Shown piece after piece: positions 52,573 through 62,450 of a stretch of 64,000 bases of DNA. The notes below the pieces were generated by a model, which was not told the origin of the DNA, did not search any database, and saw only the letters and a program-made list of their open reading frames with translations. Source of the stretch: Tessaracoccus aquimaris (GTDB lineage Bacteria > Actinomycetota > Actinomycetes > Propionibacteriales > Propionibacteriaceae); contig NZ_CP019606.1 of the NCBI RefSeq assembly GCF_001997345.1, positions 744,001-808,000 on the forward strand, given 5' to 3'. Position 1 is the stretch's first letter, and each line of letters begins with the position of its first letter. The translations under genes and the position numbers were made by a program.

Positions 52573-55383
52573 GTGGCTAAGCCTCGAGTCCACGAGATCG
52601 CCAAGGAGATCGGGATCACCAGCAAGGAACTCCTTGCAAAACTCGGAGAGATGGGCGAATACGTTCGCGGTCCGTCCTCCACCCTGGAAGCACCCGTTGT
52701 GCGTCGCATCCGCGAAGCGTTCGACGGTGCCTCCGACGCGCCCAAGGCCCCCGCCGCAAAGGCGGAGGCACCTGCCCCCAAGCCCGCCGCGGCCAAGCCC
52801 GCGGCCCCTGCCGCGCCGAGCGCCCCCAGCGCACCGGCCGCGACCCCCGGCGCCCCCGAGCCGACGGCACCGCCGGCCGCTGAGGCGCCCCGTCCCAGCA
52901 CACCCCGCCCGGCCCCGCGCCCGGCGGCGGCCAGCGACACCAAGCCGGCGACCCCGGCGGCGCGTCCCTCGGCCCCTCGCCCCGCGGCGCCGGCTCCCAG
53001 CCGTCCCGCGGCTACCCCCGGCCCGCGCCCAGGAGCCCCGACGCCGCGCCCCGGCGGCGGAGCCCCGACGCCCGGCCCGCGCAAGCCTGGAGCCCCGCGT
53101 CCCGGCAACAACCCCTTCGCCCCCGCTCAGGGGATGGGAACGCAGCAGCGTCGTCCGGGCAACCGTCCCGACGGTCAGCGTCGCGAGGGTGGCCCCGCGC
53201 GCCCCGGCCAGGGCGACCAGCGGATGCCCCGTCCCGGTGGCACCGGCGGCCTTCCCGGCATGCCGCGCCCCAACCCGGCCATGATGCCCAAGACGGCCAA
53301 CGCCGCGATCGGTGCGCGCCCGTCGCGCCCCGGCCAGGGCGGTCCCGGTCGCGGTCGCCCCGGTGGCGGCGGTGGCGCAGGCGGTAACCGTCCCGGTGCC
53401 GGTGGCCCGCCCATGGGTGGTCCCGTCGGTGGTCGCGGCGGTGGCCGCGGTCGCGGCGGCACGCAGGGCGCGTTCGGCCGCGGCGGTGCTGGCGGCAAGC
53501 GTGGACGCAAGTCGAAGAAGCAGCGCAGGCAAGAGTTCGATCAGATGGAGGCCCCGTCGATCGGCGGCGTGCGCGTCCGCAAGGGCGACGGCCAGACCGT
53601 CCGCCTGCGTCGCGGCGCCTCGTTGACCGACCTGGCCGAGAAGATCGGCGTCGAGCCGGCGTCGCTCGTGCAGGTGCTGTTCCACCTGGGCGAGATGGTC
53701 ACCGCAACCCAGTCGGTCGCCGACGACACCCTCGAGGTGCTCGGCGCGGAGCTCGACTACCGCATCGAGGTCGTCTCGCCTGAGGATGAGGACCGCGAGC
53801 TGCTGGAGAGCTTCGACCTGGAGTTCGGTGAGGACATCGGCGACGAGGACGACCTGGCGGCCCGCCCGCCGGTCGTGACCGTGATGGGTCACGTCGACCA
53901 CGGCAAGACCAAGCTCCTCGACGCCCTGCGCAACTCGAACGTTCAGGGTCGGGAGGCAGGCGGCATCACGCAGGCCATCGGCGCTTACCAGGTCGAGACC
54001 GAGGTCGACGGCACCGAGCGCAAGATCACCTTCATCGACACCCCGGGTCACGAGGCGTTCACCGCCATGCGTGCCCGTGGCGCGAAGTCCACGGACATCG
54101 CGGTGTTGGTGGTCGCTGCCGACGACGGTGTGATGCCCCAGACGATCGAGGCACTCAACCACGCTAAGGCGGCCGACGTGCCCGTCGTGGTTGCGGTCAA
54201 CAAGGTCGACAAGGACACCGCCGACCCGACGCGTGTTCGCGGTCAGCTCTCCGAGTTCGGGCTGGTGCCCGAGGAGTACGGCGGCGACACCCAGTTCGTC
54301 GACGTCTCGGCCGTCACCGGCCAGGGCCTCGAGGAGCTGCTCGAGTCGATCGTGCTGACGGCCGACGCGGCCCTCGACCTGCGCGCCAACCCGGACATGC
54401 CCGCCCAGGGCGTGGCCATCGAGGCGCACCTCGACAAGGGTCGCGGCCCCGTCGCGACCGTCCTGGTGCACCGCGGCACGCTGCGGATCGGCGACTCGAT
54501 CGTCGCGGGTTCTGCCCACGGCCGCGTCCGCGCACTGATCAACGATCAGGGCGACAGCGTCCTGGAGGCTCCTCCGTCGATGCCGGTGCAGTTGCTCGGC
54601 CTCACCTCCGTGCCCGGCGCAGGCGACAACATGCTTGTCGTCGACGACGACCGGATGGCCCGCCAGATCGCAGACAAGCGCGAGTCGCGGATGCGTGCGG
54701 CACAGCAGGCCAAGACCAGCCGTCGTAAGACCCTCGATCAGCTGTTCGAGCAGCTCGAGAAGGGCGAGACGCAGGAGCTGCTGCTCATCCTCAAGGGTGA
54801 CGGCGCCGGTTCGGTCGAGGCCCTCGAGGACGCCCTCAGCAAGATCGAGGTCGGCGAAGAGGTGTCGCTGCGCGTCATCGACCGTGGTGTCGGTGCGATC
54901 ACGGAGACCAACGTGTCGCTTGCCGCCGCGTCGAAGGCCGTCATCATCGGCTTCAACGTCCGGCCCACGCCGCACGCCGCCCAGCTTGCCGACCGCGAGA
55001 ACGTGGACATCCGCTTCTACTCGGTCATCTACTCGGCCATCGACGAGATCGAGGCCGCGCTCAAGGGCATGCTCAAGCCGATCTACGCCGAGGAGACCCG
55101 CGGTCACGCGGAGATCCGCGAGGTGTTCCGCTCCTCCAAGTTCGGAAACATCGCAGGCTGTATGGTCCTCGACGGCCTCATCCGCCGCAACGCCAAGGCA
55201 CGCCTGCTGCGCGATGGTGTCGTCATTGCCGACACCTCGATCGCGTCGCTGCGTCGCGAGAAGGACGACGTCACCGAGGTCCGCGAGGGCTTCGAGTGTG
55301 GTCTGACGGTCGCGAACTACAACGACATCAAGATCGGTGACGTCCTCGAGACGTACGAGATGGTGGAGAAGGAGCGCGAATGA
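52573..55383 (+). CDS. infB: translation initiation factor IF-2
   Basis: 936 residues. A short N-terminal IF2N helix ([26 protein letters not shown]) is followed by about 280 residues of low-complexity Pro/Ala/Lys and then Arg/Gly sequence, typical of actinobacterial IF-2. A second IF2N element follows near 355. The GTPase domain starts near residue 436: [11 protein letters not shown] (G1), DTPGHEAF (G3) and NKVDK (G4). Domains II to IV complete the protein. It brings initiator tRNA to the 30S subunit. It overlaps rbfA by four bases. Confidence 0.97.
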   Translation: MAKPRVHEIAKEIGITSKELLAKLGEMGEYVRGPSSTLEAPVVRRIREAFDGASDAPKAPAAKAEAPAPKPAAAKPAAPAAPSAPSAPAATPGAPEPTAPPAAEAPRPSTPRPAPRPAAASDTKPATPAARPSAPRPAAPAPSRPAATPGPRPGAPTPRPGGGAPTPGPRKPGAPRPGNNPFAPAQGMGTQQRRPGNRPDGQRREGGPARPGQGDQRMPRPGGTGGLPGMPRPNPAMMPKTANAAIGARPSRPGQGGPGRGRPGGGGGAGGNRPGAGGPPMGGPVGGRGGGRGRGGTQGAFGRGGAGGKRGRKSKKQRRQEFDQMEAPSIGGVRVRKGDGQTVRLRRGASLTDLAEKIGVEPASLVQVLFHLGEMVTATQSVADDTLEVLGAELDYRIEVVSPEDEDRELLESFDLEFGEDIGDEDDLAARPPVVTVMGHVDHGKTKLLDALRNSNVQGREAGGITQAIGAYQVETEVDGTERKITFIDTPGHEAFTAMRARGAKSTDIAVLVVAADDGVMPQTIEALNHAKAADVPVVVAVNKVDKDTADPTRVRGQLSEFGLVPEEYGGDTQFVDVSAVTGQGLEELLESIVLTADAALDLRANPDMPAQGVAIEAHLDKGRGPVATVLVHRGTLRIGDSIVAGSAHGRVRALINDQGDSVLEAPPSMPVQLLGLTSVPGAGDNMLVVDDDRMARQIADKRESRMRAAQQAKTSRRKTLDQLFEQLEKGETQELLLILKGDGAGSVEALEDALSKIEVGEEVSLRVIDRGVGAITETNVSLAAASKAVIIGFNVRPTPHAAQLADRENVDIRFYSVIYSAIDEIEAALKGMLKPIYAEETRGHAEIREVFRSSKFGNIAGCMVLDGLIRRNAKARLLRDGVVIADTSIASLRREKDDVTEVREGFECGLTVANYNDIKIGDVLETYEMVEKERE

Positions 55384-55820
55384 TGGCAGGACCGCGTAAC
55401 GCCAAGCTGGCAGATCAGATCCAGGTGATCCTGGCGTCCACGATCCAGAACCGGATCAAGGATCCAAGGCTTGGCTTCATGACGATCACGGAGGTGCGTC
55501 TCACGGGCGACAACCGCGAGGCGACAGCCTTCTACACCGTGCTCGGCGACGAGGAGGCCCGCAAGGGCACCGCGGCGGCGCTGGAGTCGGCCAAGGGCCT
55601 GCTCCGCTCCACCGTCGGTCAGCAGTTGGGGCTGAAGTTCACCCCGACGCTGGCCTTCGTCCTCGACGCCACCCCGGACACCGCCCGCCACATCGAGGAC
55701 CTGCTCGCGCAGGTGCAGGCGACCGACGCTGCGTCGGCCGCCGCCTCGGCGGGCAAGGAGTTCGCGGGTGAGGCCGACCCGTACAGGAAGCCCCGGGAAA
55801 CCGAGGACGAGATTCAGTGA
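55380..55820 (+). CDS. rbfA: ribosome-binding factor A
   Basis: 146 residues. KH-like core with [31 protein letters not shown] and a C-terminal tail. It assists 16S rRNA 5' end maturation and cold adaptation. ATG at 55380 (overlapping the infB stop) or the adjacent ATG at 55383 may start it. Confidence 0.95.
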   Translation: MMAGPRNAKLADQIQVILASTIQNRIKDPRLGFMTITEVRLTGDNREATAFYTVLGDEEARKGTAAALESAKGLLRSTVGQQLGLKFTPTLAFVLDATPDTARHIEDLLAQVQATDAASAAASAGKEFAGEADPYRKPRETEDEIQ

Positions 55821-56680
55821 GTTCCGCCTCTGGGGTGGTGATCGTCGACAAGCCGTCGGCGGTCACCTCCCACCAGGTGGTGGGCATGCTCCGCCGCCTG
55901 CTCGGCACCCGCAAGATCGGCCACGCAGGCACCCTCGACCCGATGGCGACCGGCGTGCTGATCCTCGGCGTCAACCGCGCCACGCGGTTGCTGGGTCACC
56001 TCGCGCTGCACGACAAGCGCTATCTCGCGACCGTGCGGCTCGGTGCCTCGTCCAGCACGGACGATGCCGACGGCGACCTGACGCTTGTCGGGGACGCCTC
56101 GCACCTCACCCTCGACGAGGTCGACGCGGCGCTCGAGGTTCAACGCGGAGACATCTCCCAGGTGCCGAGTTCCGTCTCGGCCATCAAGGTCGACGGGAAG
56201 CGCGCCTACGCGCTGGCCCGGGCGGGGGAGAGCGTCGAACTGAAGTCGCGCCCCGTGACCATCAGCCGGCTCGACGTCCTCGAGGTGCGGGCCTCTGACG
56301 GCTTCCTCGACGTCGACCTCGACGTCGAGTGCTCTTCAGGAACCTACGTGCGCGCCATCGCGCGCGACCTCGGCGCGGCACTGGGCGTCGGCGGCCACCT
56401 GACGGCGCTCAGGCGCACCAGGATCGGCGGCTACAGCCTCGACGACGCCGTGTCGCTCGGCGACGAGCCCCCCGCGCTGATGTCGATGGCCGACGCGGCC
56501 CGGCTCAGCTTCCCCGTGCTGGACGTCACCGCGGAGGAGGCGACCGACATCGGCTTCGGGCGCCCCATCGCCCGCCCCGTTCCGGCAAACCCCACCGGCA
56601 TGATCGCACCCGATGGCTCCCTGCTCGCGCTGTACCAGCCGACGGCGGAGGGCTCTCGCCCCCTTGCGGTGCTCGTGTGA
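55817..56680 (+). CDS. truB: tRNA pseudouridine-55 synthase
   Basis: 287 residues. The catalytic Asp lies in GHAGTLDPMATGVL. Motifs VSAIKVDGKRAYALAR and SSGTYVRAIARDLG are conserved, and a PUA-like C-terminal domain follows. It makes pseudouridine 55 in the T-loop of tRNAs. The GTG start overlaps the rbfA stop (GTGA). Confidence 0.95.
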   Translation: MSSASGVVIVDKPSAVTSHQVVGMLRRLLGTRKIGHAGTLDPMATGVLILGVNRATRLLGHLALHDKRYLATVRLGASSSTDDADGDLTLVGDASHLTLDEVDAALEVQRGDISQVPSSVSAIKVDGKRAYALARAGESVELKSRPVTISRLDVLEVRASDGFLDVDLDVECSSGTYVRAIARDLGAALGVGGHLTALRRTRIGGYSLDDAVSLGDEPPALMSMADAARLSFPVLDVTAEEATDIGFGRPIARPVPANPTGMIAPDGSLLALYQPTAEGSRPLAVLV

Positions 56681-56682
56681 GC

Positions 56683-57603
56683 GTGCCAGATTTGTCTGCT
56701 GTGGAGAACCCAGTGACCAGCACCATCGTCGTGATCGGCAACTTCGACGGCGTGCACCGCGGGCACCGCTCGGTGCTCCAGGAGGCATGCCGAGGGGTCG
56801 ACCTGCCGCTCGTGGTGGTCACCTTCTGGCCACACCCCGTCAGCGTGCTCCGCCCCGAGTTGGCGCCGAAACTGCTGACCGATCTGCGCAGCCGCATCGA
56901 ACTTCTCAAGCAGGCTGGCGCGCACGAGGTCCGCGTCATCCAGTTCAACCGCGACGTCGCGGCGCTCAGCCCTGGCGAGTTCGTCGAACGGTTCCTGATG
57001 CCGCTGCACCCGGCCAGGATCGTGGTCGGGCAGAACTTCCGCTTCGGGCACCGGGCCGCGGGCGACGTCCGCACTCTCGCTGAGCTCGGCGAGGGGCGCT
57101 TCGAGGTGTGCGCCATGCCGCTGCAGGCCATCGACGACGAGGTGACCTGTTCGACCGGCATCCGCGAACTCCTGGAGCAGGGCGACGTCGCGGAGGCGGC
57201 ACGGCACCTCGGTCGCCCGTTCGAGTACCGCGGCGTGGTTGTGGTGGGGGACCAGCGCGGCAGGGAACTCGGCTTCCCGACCGCCAATCTGAGCGTCCCC
57301 GGCGACCTCGCCGTGCCCGCGGACGGCGTCTACGCCGGATGGGTCACCAGGCTCGACGAGCCGGGCGCGGAGCCGATGGCCGCTGCGATCTCGGTGGGCA
57401 CCAACCCGACGTTCGACGGCGCCGACCACCGCGTCGAGAGCTATGTGATCGACCGCACCGACCTGGAGTTGTACGGCGTGGAGATCGCCGTCGACTTCGT
57501 GGACCGGCTGCGTGGCCAGGTCAAGTTCGACGGCGTGGAGGCCCTGATCGAGCAGATGAGCGCCGACGTCGCGGCCGCGAAGCTCCGCCTGGGCGTCGCG
57601 TGA
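56683..57603 (+). CDS. ribF: bifunctional riboflavin kinase / FAD synthetase
   Basis: 306 residues from GTG at 56683, two bases after truB. The N-terminal FMN adenylyltransferase has GNFDGVHRGHRSVL and VGQNFRFGHRAAGD. The C-terminal flavokinase has GRELGFPTANLSV and VESYVIDRTDLELYG. It makes FMN and FAD from riboflavin. Its place after truB is conserved. Confidence 0.95.
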   Translation: MPDLSAVENPVTSTIVVIGNFDGVHRGHRSVLQEACRGVDLPLVVVTFWPHPVSVLRPELAPKLLTDLRSRIELLKQAGAHEVRVIQFNRDVAALSPGEFVERFLMPLHPARIVVGQNFRFGHRAAGDVRTLAELGEGRFEVCAMPLQAIDDEVTCSTGIRELLEQGDVAEAARHLGRPFEYRGVVVVGDQRGRELGFPTANLSVPGDLAVPADGVYAGWVTRLDEPGAEPMAAAISVGTNPTFDGADHRVESYVIDRTDLELYGVEIAVDFVDRLRGQVKFDGVEALIEQMSADVAAAKLRLGVA

Positions 57604-57604
57604 G

Positions 57605-58084
57605 TCAGCGGACGGTCAACGACTTCTTGTAGACGGCGTAGTGCTTGCTGGCCTGCACGTCGTCCTCGACCTGCGTGATCTCGGGATCCTCGACGAACAG
57701 GTGCTCGCCGGTGGGGTGGTACTCGAGCGAGACGTACAGCGGGACGGCCTTCTCGTTGTTCGGGTCGACCGCGAGGTAGACGGCGGTGTAGCCGGCGGCC
57801 TTCGCCTCGTCCTCGATGAAACTGCTGAGCGCACGGCCCGCGCCGCCGCGGCGGGCCGACGGGTAGACGTACATGTTGCGCAGTTCGGGGGTGTACTCCG
57901 GGCTCTCCAGATCGAGGAGTGCCGTTCCCACGGGATCCTCGCCGTCGAAGGCCACCGCGAAGATGAGCGATCCGGCCTCCTGGGCCTGGAAGTGCTTGTC
58001 GACGAGATTCAACTCCGGGCGGGCCTGTTGGGCCCGCAGCTTCTCAAGGTCGTCGGCGGTCGCTCGTCGCACGCTGATGGCCAT
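57605..58084 (-). CDS. GNAT N-acetyltransferase
   Basis: 159 residues from ATG at 58084 (GGAGG just upstream; earlier in-frame starts look spurious). The acetyl-CoA loop is [23 protein letters not shown]-terminal extension ([17 protein letters not shown]) is present. The acceptor is unknown. It converges with ribF, with stops one base apart. Confidence 0.8.
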   Translation of the reverse strand: MAISVRRATADDLEKLRAQQARPELNLVDKHFQAQEAGSLIFAVAFDGEDPVGTALLDLESPEYTPELRNMYVYPSARRGGAGRALSSFIEDEAKAAGYTAVYLAVDPNNEKAVPLYVSLEYHPTGEHLFVEDPEITQVEDDVQASKHYAVYKKSLTVR

Positions 58085-58313
58085 AGCCGGTGCCTCCCTT
58101 TGGTCGCTAAGCGTCGAGGCTACCCTAGCGCCTGCCATTGCCCAGTCACAGGGGTGCGGGAGTTTGGACACCCGACCTGCCCCGCGTGGATTGGTGCTGC
58201 GCGGAGGCGCGGTGCTAAAGTACTCAGGTTGCCGTCAGATCGGCCACGGCCTCGTAAGAGCCCCGAAAGCATCCGCGAGTGGGGCGCCGTGCAGCGAACT
58301 AAGGAGTCCCGAC

Positions 58314-58577
58314 ATGGACGCTGAAACCAAGAAGCAGATCATCGAAGAGTACGCGACCGCGCCCGGCGACACCGGTTCGCCCGACGTGCAGATCGCGCTG
58401 CTTACCAAGCGGATCTCGCACCTGACCGAGCACCTCAAGCAGCACAAGGGCGATCACCACAGCCGTCGCGGCCTGATGCTGATGGTCGGCCAGCGCCGCC
58501 GTCTGCTCAACTACGTCGCGAAGAACGACGTGGAGCACTACCGCGAGCTGATCGCTCGCCTCGGCCTTCGTCGCTGA
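58314..58577 (+). CDS. rpsO: 30S ribosomal protein uS15
   Basis: 87 residues, the usual length. The S15 motifs [22 protein letters not shown] and [18 protein letters not shown] are complete. It binds the 16S central domain. It has its own leader (about 110 bases from a possible -10 TAAAGT near 58215) and a clear terminator. Confidence 0.97.
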   Translation: MDAETKKQIIEEYATAPGDTGSPDVQIALLTKRISHLTEHLKQHKGDHHSRRGLMLMVGQRRRLLNYVAKNDVEHYRELIARLGLRR

Positions 58578-58592
58578 CCTCAGATCTTCCTC

Positions 58593-58622
58593 AACAGGGC
58601 ACCCTTCGGGGTGCCCTGTTTT
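58593..58622 (+). terminator. rho-independent terminator of rpsO
   Basis: AACAGGGCACCC, loop TTCG, GGGTGCCCTGTT, then TT. It is a 12-bp stem with a UUCG tetraloop, the best classical terminator in the window. Confidence 0.85.
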
Positions 58623-58650
58623 GCGTCTTCTGGAGGCTCCGCGCGGCCTG

Positions 58651-58667
58651 GTTAACGTTTCGATAAC
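58651..58667. promoter_or_regulatory. candidate operator of the ribose/galactofuranose-type ABC operon
   Basis: GTTAACGTTTCGATAAC is an imperfect palindrome (GTTA-x-CG arms around TTT) of LacI type. It lies about 130 bases before the ABC operon and 50 bases before a -10-like TAATGT (58716-58721). No regulator gene is in the window. Confidence 0.45.
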
Positions 58668-58795
58668 TAAATCGGCGAGGTGGTTGCCAGTCGTCGGTTT
58701 TACGCGAAGAATCCCTAATGTTCCCGGTCACATTTGGGCGATCGGGGGTCGCTAGGCGGGGCAGTGAGGTTCCGCCGGACTGCAAAGGAGCAATC

Positions 58796-59815
58796 ATGAC
58801 CAACCTCAACCGGCGCACCTTCCTCGGCGGACTCGCCGCGAGCGCCATCGTCCTGCCGCTGGCCGCCTGCGGCAACGACACGGACCCGGGAACCGCGGGC
58901 AGCCCGGCCGCCACCGGAGGCGGTGGCGGCGACAAGGCCGGCCCCATCGTGCTCGGCTTCTCCCAGGTCGGCGCCGAGTCGGGTTGGCGCGCGGCCAACA
59001 CCAAGTCCATCCAGGAGACCCTCACCGCCGAGAACGGCTTCGACTTGAAGTTCTCCGACGCCCAGCAGAAGCAGGAGAACCAGATCCAGGCGATCCGCTC
59101 CTACATCTCGCAGGGCGTCGATGTGATCGCCTTCTCGCCCGTCGTCGAGACCGGCTGGGACGCAGTGCTTCAGGAGGCGAAGGAGGCCAAGATCCCCGTC
59201 ATCCTGACCGACCGCGCGGTCGACTCGCAGGACGACAGCCTGTACGTCTCCTTCATCGGCTCGGACTTCGTCCTCGAGGGTGACACCGCAGGCAAGTGGG
59301 CGGTCGAGCAGTACAAGGGCCAGGGCCTCAAGATCGTCGAACTGCAGGGCACCACCGGAGCGGCTCCCGCGATCGACCGCAAGGAGGGCTTCGAGAAGGC
59401 GATCGCGGGCAGCGACCTGACGATCATCGACTCGCAGACGGGCAACTTCACCCGCACCGAGGGCAAGACCGTGATGGAGGGCTTCCTGCAGAAGCACGGC
59501 GACCAGATCGGCATGGTGTTCGCGCACAACGACGACATGGGGCTCGGCGCCATCGAGGCCATCGAGGCGGCGGGCAAGAAGCCAGGCGTCGACATCAAGA
59601 TCATCACGATCGACGCAGTCAAGGACGGCATGCAGGCGCTCGCCGACGGCAAGATCAACTACATCGTCGAGTGCAACCCGCTGCTCGGCCCCGATCTGGC
59701 CGACATCGCCAAGAAGGTTCTCGCGGGCGAGAGCGTCCAGAAGCGCATCGTCGTCAAGGACGAGGCCTTCGACCAGGAGCAGGCAAAGGCCGCCCTCCCG
59801 GACCGCAAGTACTGA
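58796..59815 (+). CDS. ytfQ: sugar ABC transporter substrate-binding lipoprotein (YtfQ-like)
   Basis: 339 residues. The N-terminus combines a Tat-like NRRTFLGG with a lipobox LAAC. It is a periplasmic-binding-protein family of the RbsB/YtfQ type: DAQQKQENQIQAIRSYISQGVDVIAFSPVVETGWD, and AHNDDMGLGAIEAI. The gene order (binding protein, double ATPase, two permeases) matches ytfQRT-yjfF, the galactofuranose transporter of E. coli. The sugar here is unproven. AAGGAG precedes the ATG. Confidence 0.85.
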   Translation: MTNLNRRTFLGGLAASAIVLPLAACGNDTDPGTAGSPAATGGGGGDKAGPIVLGFSQVGAESGWRAANTKSIQETLTAENGFDLKFSDAQQKQENQIQAIRSYISQGVDVIAFSPVVETGWDAVLQEAKEAKIPVILTDRAVDSQDDSLYVSFIGSDFVLEGDTAGKWAVEQYKGQGLKIVELQGTTGAAPAIDRKEGFEKAIAGSDLTIIDSQTGNFTRTEGKTVMEGFLQKHGDQIGMVFAHNDDMGLGAIEAIEAAGKKPGVDIKIITIDAVKDGMQALADGKINYIVECNPLLGPDLADIAKKVLAGESVQKRIVVKDEAFDQEQAKAALPDRKY

Positions 59816-59847
59816 GCAGGCAGCGGCGGAAGGAAGTGGGGTAGCCC

Positions 59848-61386
59848 ATGGTGGCGGAGGATCTCGCCCGGGTGGTGAGCGATGAGCCGGTGATCTCGAT
59901 GACCGGCATCTCCATCGAGTTCCCGGGAGTCAAGGCGCTCGAGGAGGTCGACTTTCGACTCTATCCGGGCGAGGTCCACGCCCTCATGGGCGAGAACGGG
60001 GCGGGCAAGTCGACGCTGATCAAGGCGTTGACCGGCATCTACGGCATCGACGCGGGGACCATCGTCGTCGAGGGGAGGGCGGTCAGCTTCTCAAGCCCGC
60101 TGCAGGCGCAGGCCGCGGGCATCAGCACGGTGTACCAGGAGGTCAACCTGTGCGAGAACCTGAGCGTCGCGGAGAACGTGATGCTCGGGCAGGAGGTGCG
60201 GCGCGGCCCGTCTATCGACTGGCGCGCCACCCGCCGCGAGGCGCAGCGCCACCTGAGCGACATGGGCCTCGACATCGACGCCAACTCCTCGCTCGGCTCG
60301 CACTCCCTCGCGGTGCAGCAGTTGGTCGCGATCTGCAGGGCAGCGTCATTCGACTGTCGGATCCTGGTGCTCGATGAGCCGACCTCGTCGCTCGACTCGG
60401 GCGAGGTCGAACAGTTGTTCCGCGTGATGCGCAGCCTGCGCGACCAAGGCGTCGCGATCCTGTTCGTGTCGCACTTCATCGACCAGGTCTTCGAGATCTC
60501 CGACCGGGTCACCGTGCTGCGCAACGGCAGGTTGATCGCGGAGCATCGAACAGCCGACCTCGACCAGGAGCACCTCATCTCGGAGATGATCGGTCGTTCG
60601 CTGGCGGCGCTCGGCGACCTGCGCGTCGATGCCCGCGACGACGACGCCGAGCCATACGTGCGGGCCATCGGCCTCGGCAGGGCGGGCTCGGTCGAGCCGT
60701 TCGACCTGGACGTCTACTCCGGGGAGGTGGTCGGCCTCGCTGGGCTGCTCGGCTCCGGTCGCACCGAACTGGCTCGCCTGCTCGCCGGGATCGACACCAC
60801 CACCGCGGGAACCACCGCGGTCGAGGGAAAGGCGGCGAGGCTCGGCAACCCCCGCGCGGCCCTCGACAGGAAGATCGCCTACTCCTCGGAGGACCGCAAG
60901 GGCGAGGGCGTCATCGGCGACCTGACGGTGCGCGAGAACATCATCCTCGGCCTGCAGGCCTCGCGCGGCTGGCTCAGGAAACTGCCGAAGGGCACCGTCG
61001 ACGCGGTCGTCGCGAAGTACATCGAGGCGCTCAACATCATGCCCCCCAACCCGAACGCCCGGATCAGCAACCTCTCCGGCGGCAACCAGCAGAAGGTGTT
61101 GCTGGCCCGCTGGCTCGCGATGCAGCCTAAGCTGCTGCTGCTGGACGAGCCGACGCGAGGCATCGACGTCGGCGCGAAGGCAGAGATCCAGAAGACCATC
61201 GCCGAGCTTGCGCGAGACGGCATGGCGGTCGTCTTCATCTCGGCGGAGCTCGAAGAGGTGCTCCGCCTCAGCAACCGCATCGCCGTCATGCGTGACCGGC
61301 GCAAGACAGGCGAACTCGACAACGACGGCAACCTGGAAGTGAGCGACATCGTGTCCTTCATCGCACAAGGGGGGAAGGCCTCATGA
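59848..61386 (+). CDS. ytfR: sugar ABC transporter ATP-binding protein, two ATPase domains (YtfR-like)
   Basis: 512 residues. The first ATPase domain has Walker A GENGAGKSTLIKAL and Walker B LVLDEPTSSLD. The second has the degenerate Walker A-like GLLGSGRTELARL, signature LSGGNQQKVLLARW and Walker B LLLDEPTRGID. This layout is that of RbsA/XylG/YtfR. It overlaps the first permease by four bases. Confidence 0.9.
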   Translation: MVAEDLARVVSDEPVISMTGISIEFPGVKALEEVDFRLYPGEVHALMGENGAGKSTLIKALTGIYGIDAGTIVVEGRAVSFSSPLQAQAAGISTVYQEVNLCENLSVAENVMLGQEVRRGPSIDWRATRREAQRHLSDMGLDIDANSSLGSHSLAVQQLVAICRAASFDCRILVLDEPTSSLDSGEVEQLFRVMRSLRDQGVAILFVSHFIDQVFEISDRVTVLRNGRLIAEHRTADLDQEHLISEMIGRSLAALGDLRVDARDDDAEPYVRAIGLGRAGSVEPFDLDVYSGEVVGLAGLLGSGRTELARLLAGIDTTTAGTTAVEGKAARLGNPRAALDRKIAYSSEDRKGEGVIGDLTVRENIILGLQASRGWLRKLPKGTVDAVVAKYIEALNIMPPNPNARISNLSGGNQQKVLLARWLAMQPKLLLLDEPTRGIDVGAKAEIQKTIAELARDGMAVVFISAELEEVLRLSNRIAVMRDRRKTGELDNDGNLEVSDIVSFIAQGGKAS

Positions 61387-62450
61387 GCGAACGCTACGGC
61401 CACGACAGGCGCGTCGGGCTCGGGAAGAGGATCACCTCCAGCAACCTGTTCTGGCCCCTCGTGGCGCTGCTTGCGCTGTTCGTCGCCAACACGATCGCCA
61501 GCCCCAACTTCCTCAAGATCACCTGGCTCGACGGCCACCTGTTCGGCTCGCTGATCAACCTGATGCGCAGTTCCGCGCCGCTGATGCTTGTCGCGCTCGG
61601 CATGACGCTGGTGATCGCGACCCGCGGCATCGACCTGTCGGTCGGGGCGGTGCTTGCGATCTCCGGAGCCGTCGCGCTCTCCTACATCGCCGGCGCACCC
61701 GACCCCGCGTCCCCCGCGACGGTCGCCGTCGCGGTGCTGATCGCGCTTGCGCTCTCGGCGGTCCTCGGCCTGCTCAACGGCCTCCTCGTGGCGGTGCTCG
61801 GCATCCAACCCATCATCGCGACCCTGATCCTGATGACGGCGGGCCGCGGCATCGCCATGCTGATCACCGGTGGTCTGATCACCACCGTCAACAGCGCCCC
61901 CTACAAGTGGCTCGGCTCCGGCTGGCTGCTCGGGCTGCCTGTAGCGGGCTGGATCGCGGTGGTCGTGTTCGTCGTCCTGCTGCTGCTGACCCGCAGGGGC
62001 GCGCTCGGCATGCTCATCGAGGCGGTCGGCATCAACCCCGACGCGGCCCGCATCGCTGGCGTGTGGTCGAGGCTCATCATCTGGATGGTCTACGTCCTGT
62101 CCGGCCTGTTCGCGGGCATGGCGGGCATCCTCAGCTCGGCGGACGTGATGGCCGCCGACGCCAACAACGCGGGCATGATGATCGAGATGGACGCCATCCT
62201 GGCGGTCGTCATCGGCGGCACCGCACTCTCGGGAGGCAAGTTCTCCCTGAGCGGCACGTTCGTCGGCGTCCTGGTGATCTCCACCCTGACGCTCACCGTC
62301 ACGATGCTCGGCATCTCACCGCTCGTCACCCCGCTGTTCAAGGCCATCATCGTGCTGATCGTGATGCTGCTGCAGTCGCCGCGGGCCCGAACCACATTCG
62401 AGGCGTGGAGCAGACGCACCGCCTTCAGGAAGAAGGAGGCGGTGGCATGA
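61383..62450 (+). CDS. ytfT: sugar ABC transporter permease (YtfT-like)
   Basis: 355 residues with eight to ten membrane segments. Family motif GMTLVIATRGIDLSVGAVLAISG. Pairs with the next permease as a heterodimer. ATG overlaps the ATPase stop; its own stop overlaps the next start (ATGA). Confidence 0.88.
   Translation: MSERYGHDRRVGLGKRITSSNLFWPLVALLALFVANTIASPNFLKITWLDGHLFGSLINLMRSSAPLMLVALGMTLVIATRGIDLSVGAVLAISGAVALSYIAGAPDPASPATVAVAVLIALALSAVLGLLNGLLVAVLGIQPIIATLILMTAGRGIAMLITGGLITTVNSAPYKWLGSGWLLGLPVAGWIAVVVFVVLLLLTRRGALGMLIEAVGINPDAARIAGVWSRLIIWMVYVLSGLFAGMAGILSSADVMAADANNAGMMIEMDAILAVVIGGTALSGGKFSLSGTFVGVLVISTLTLTVTMLGISPLVTPLFKAIIVLIVMLLQSPRARTTFEAWSRRTAFRKKEAVA

Noticed and set aside
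52489..55107. Very long open frame on the minus strand across infB
   Set aside because: It is antisense to the conserved infB gene; the GC-rich codon bias leaves the opposite strand open, and its sequence is repetitive low-complexity.
58651..58667. GTTAACGTTTCGATAAC as a replication or DnaA-type site
   Set aside because: It does not match the DnaA-box consensus and sits alone upstream of a sugar transport operon.
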